From Climacteris rufus (Eukaryota; Chordata; Aves; Passeriformes; Climacteridae): a stretch of 64,000 bases of DNA. Location of the stretch: positions 124,001 to 188,000 of the forward strand of contig VZRZ01008256.1 of NCBI GenBank assembly GCA_013398175.1. The letters are read 5' to 3'. Below the pieces are notes generated by a model. The model did no database searches. It saw only the letters and a list, made by a program, of their open reading frames with translations, and was not told the DNA's origin. The position numbers and the translations under genes were made by a program. The first letter of the stretch is position 1; every line of letters begins with the position of its first letter. Below are positions 63,701-64,000 of the stretch, in pieces.

Positions 63701-64000
63701 GTAGTTGGCATAATCCCTCAGTTTTAGGGAACACCTGATAGCTGACAGCAGAGTGAATAATTCAAAACAAATAATTCAGGACATGCAGCTTCTTTAGATG
63801 CTGAGTCTATGAACTCCATAGGCTTAGACTCCAATACTTAGAATTTGAGTGTTGCTTAATAATTTCTAAAAATCATGTCTATTTATGATCCTTGAGGGAA
63901 TGAGCCATGGCTATAATCATAACTACACTTGAAAACTTGTACAGTGACTGTGGCTGTTTCTTCTTAAGATGACAAAGAAAAATTGGATTCTGAACTATGA
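57736..64000 (-). other. GALNTL6-like upstream intron, right end of window
   Basis: AT-rich sequence with homopolymer runs (for example a long A-run near 61120-61136) and no recognised transposon. One stretch at 59837-60118 is open on both strands and locally less AT-rich, but has no identifiable product. No GalNAc-transferase exon seen. Intron status is inferred from the lack of the preceding exon. Confidence 0.45.

Noticed and set aside
1..64000. tRNA, rRNA, CRISPR arrays, bacterial operons or a multi-gene novel system
   Set aside because: None seen. The dispersed repeats are vertebrate retroelements, and the tandem repeats lack the regular spacer-repeat pattern of CRISPR.

Overview
This window is vertebrate nuclear DNA and almost certainly from a bird. 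It is AT-rich and gene-poor. Its interspersed repeats are mainly CR1-type LINEs, both young 5'-truncated copies and very old ones, plus several solo endogenous-retrovirus LTRs. I saw no Alu, L1 or B-type SINE, and no bacterial-style gene organisation. The solo LTRs resemble those common in neoavian and passerine genomes, but the species cannot be fixed from sequence alone.

The only gene I recognise with confidence is a GalNAc-transferase on the minus strand. Two consecutive internal coding exons lie at 9455-9640 and 2634-2817. Both have consensus acceptors and donors, and the codons split across the intervening 6.6 kb intron rejoin in frame to give Asn. They encode the GT-A catalytic core, including the D-S-H metal site, of the GALNT10/GALNTL6 subfamily. 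Residue choices and the very long upstream intron favour GALNTL6. Transcription runs right to left: 1-2633 is the start of the next downstream intron, and 9641-64000 is an upstream intron of more than 54 kb in which I found no further minus-strand exon.

Layout: 0-10 kb, two exons and one truncated CR1. 14-21 kb, a perfect 14 bp inverted repeat, an LTR cluster (15.3-16.8 kb), an ancient CR1, a 43 bp tandem duplication carrying three evenly spaced AP-1-like sites, and a 1.1 kb solo LTR with ends and an imperfect target duplication. 21-35 kb, plain intron ending in a poly(A)-bounded assembly gap. 36-46 kb, CR1 copies in both orientations, two minus-strand LTRs and small tandem repeats. 48-53 kb, degraded CR1 and a 1.2 kb LTR with triplicated U3 repeats, a TATA box and a poly(A) signal. 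54.8-55.15 kb, a possible terminal coding exon on the plus strand, antisense to GALNTL6. 57-64 kb, one more CR1, then unremarkable intron.

The observations most worth following are the triple AP-1-like array (18.3 kb), the 14 bp inverted repeat with TGACAG/CTGTCA ends (14.5 kb), the apparent empty-site sequence beside an LTR (15.3 kb), the LTR with repeated U3 (52-53 kb), and the antisense exon candidate (54.8 kb). I saw no undescribed multi-gene system.
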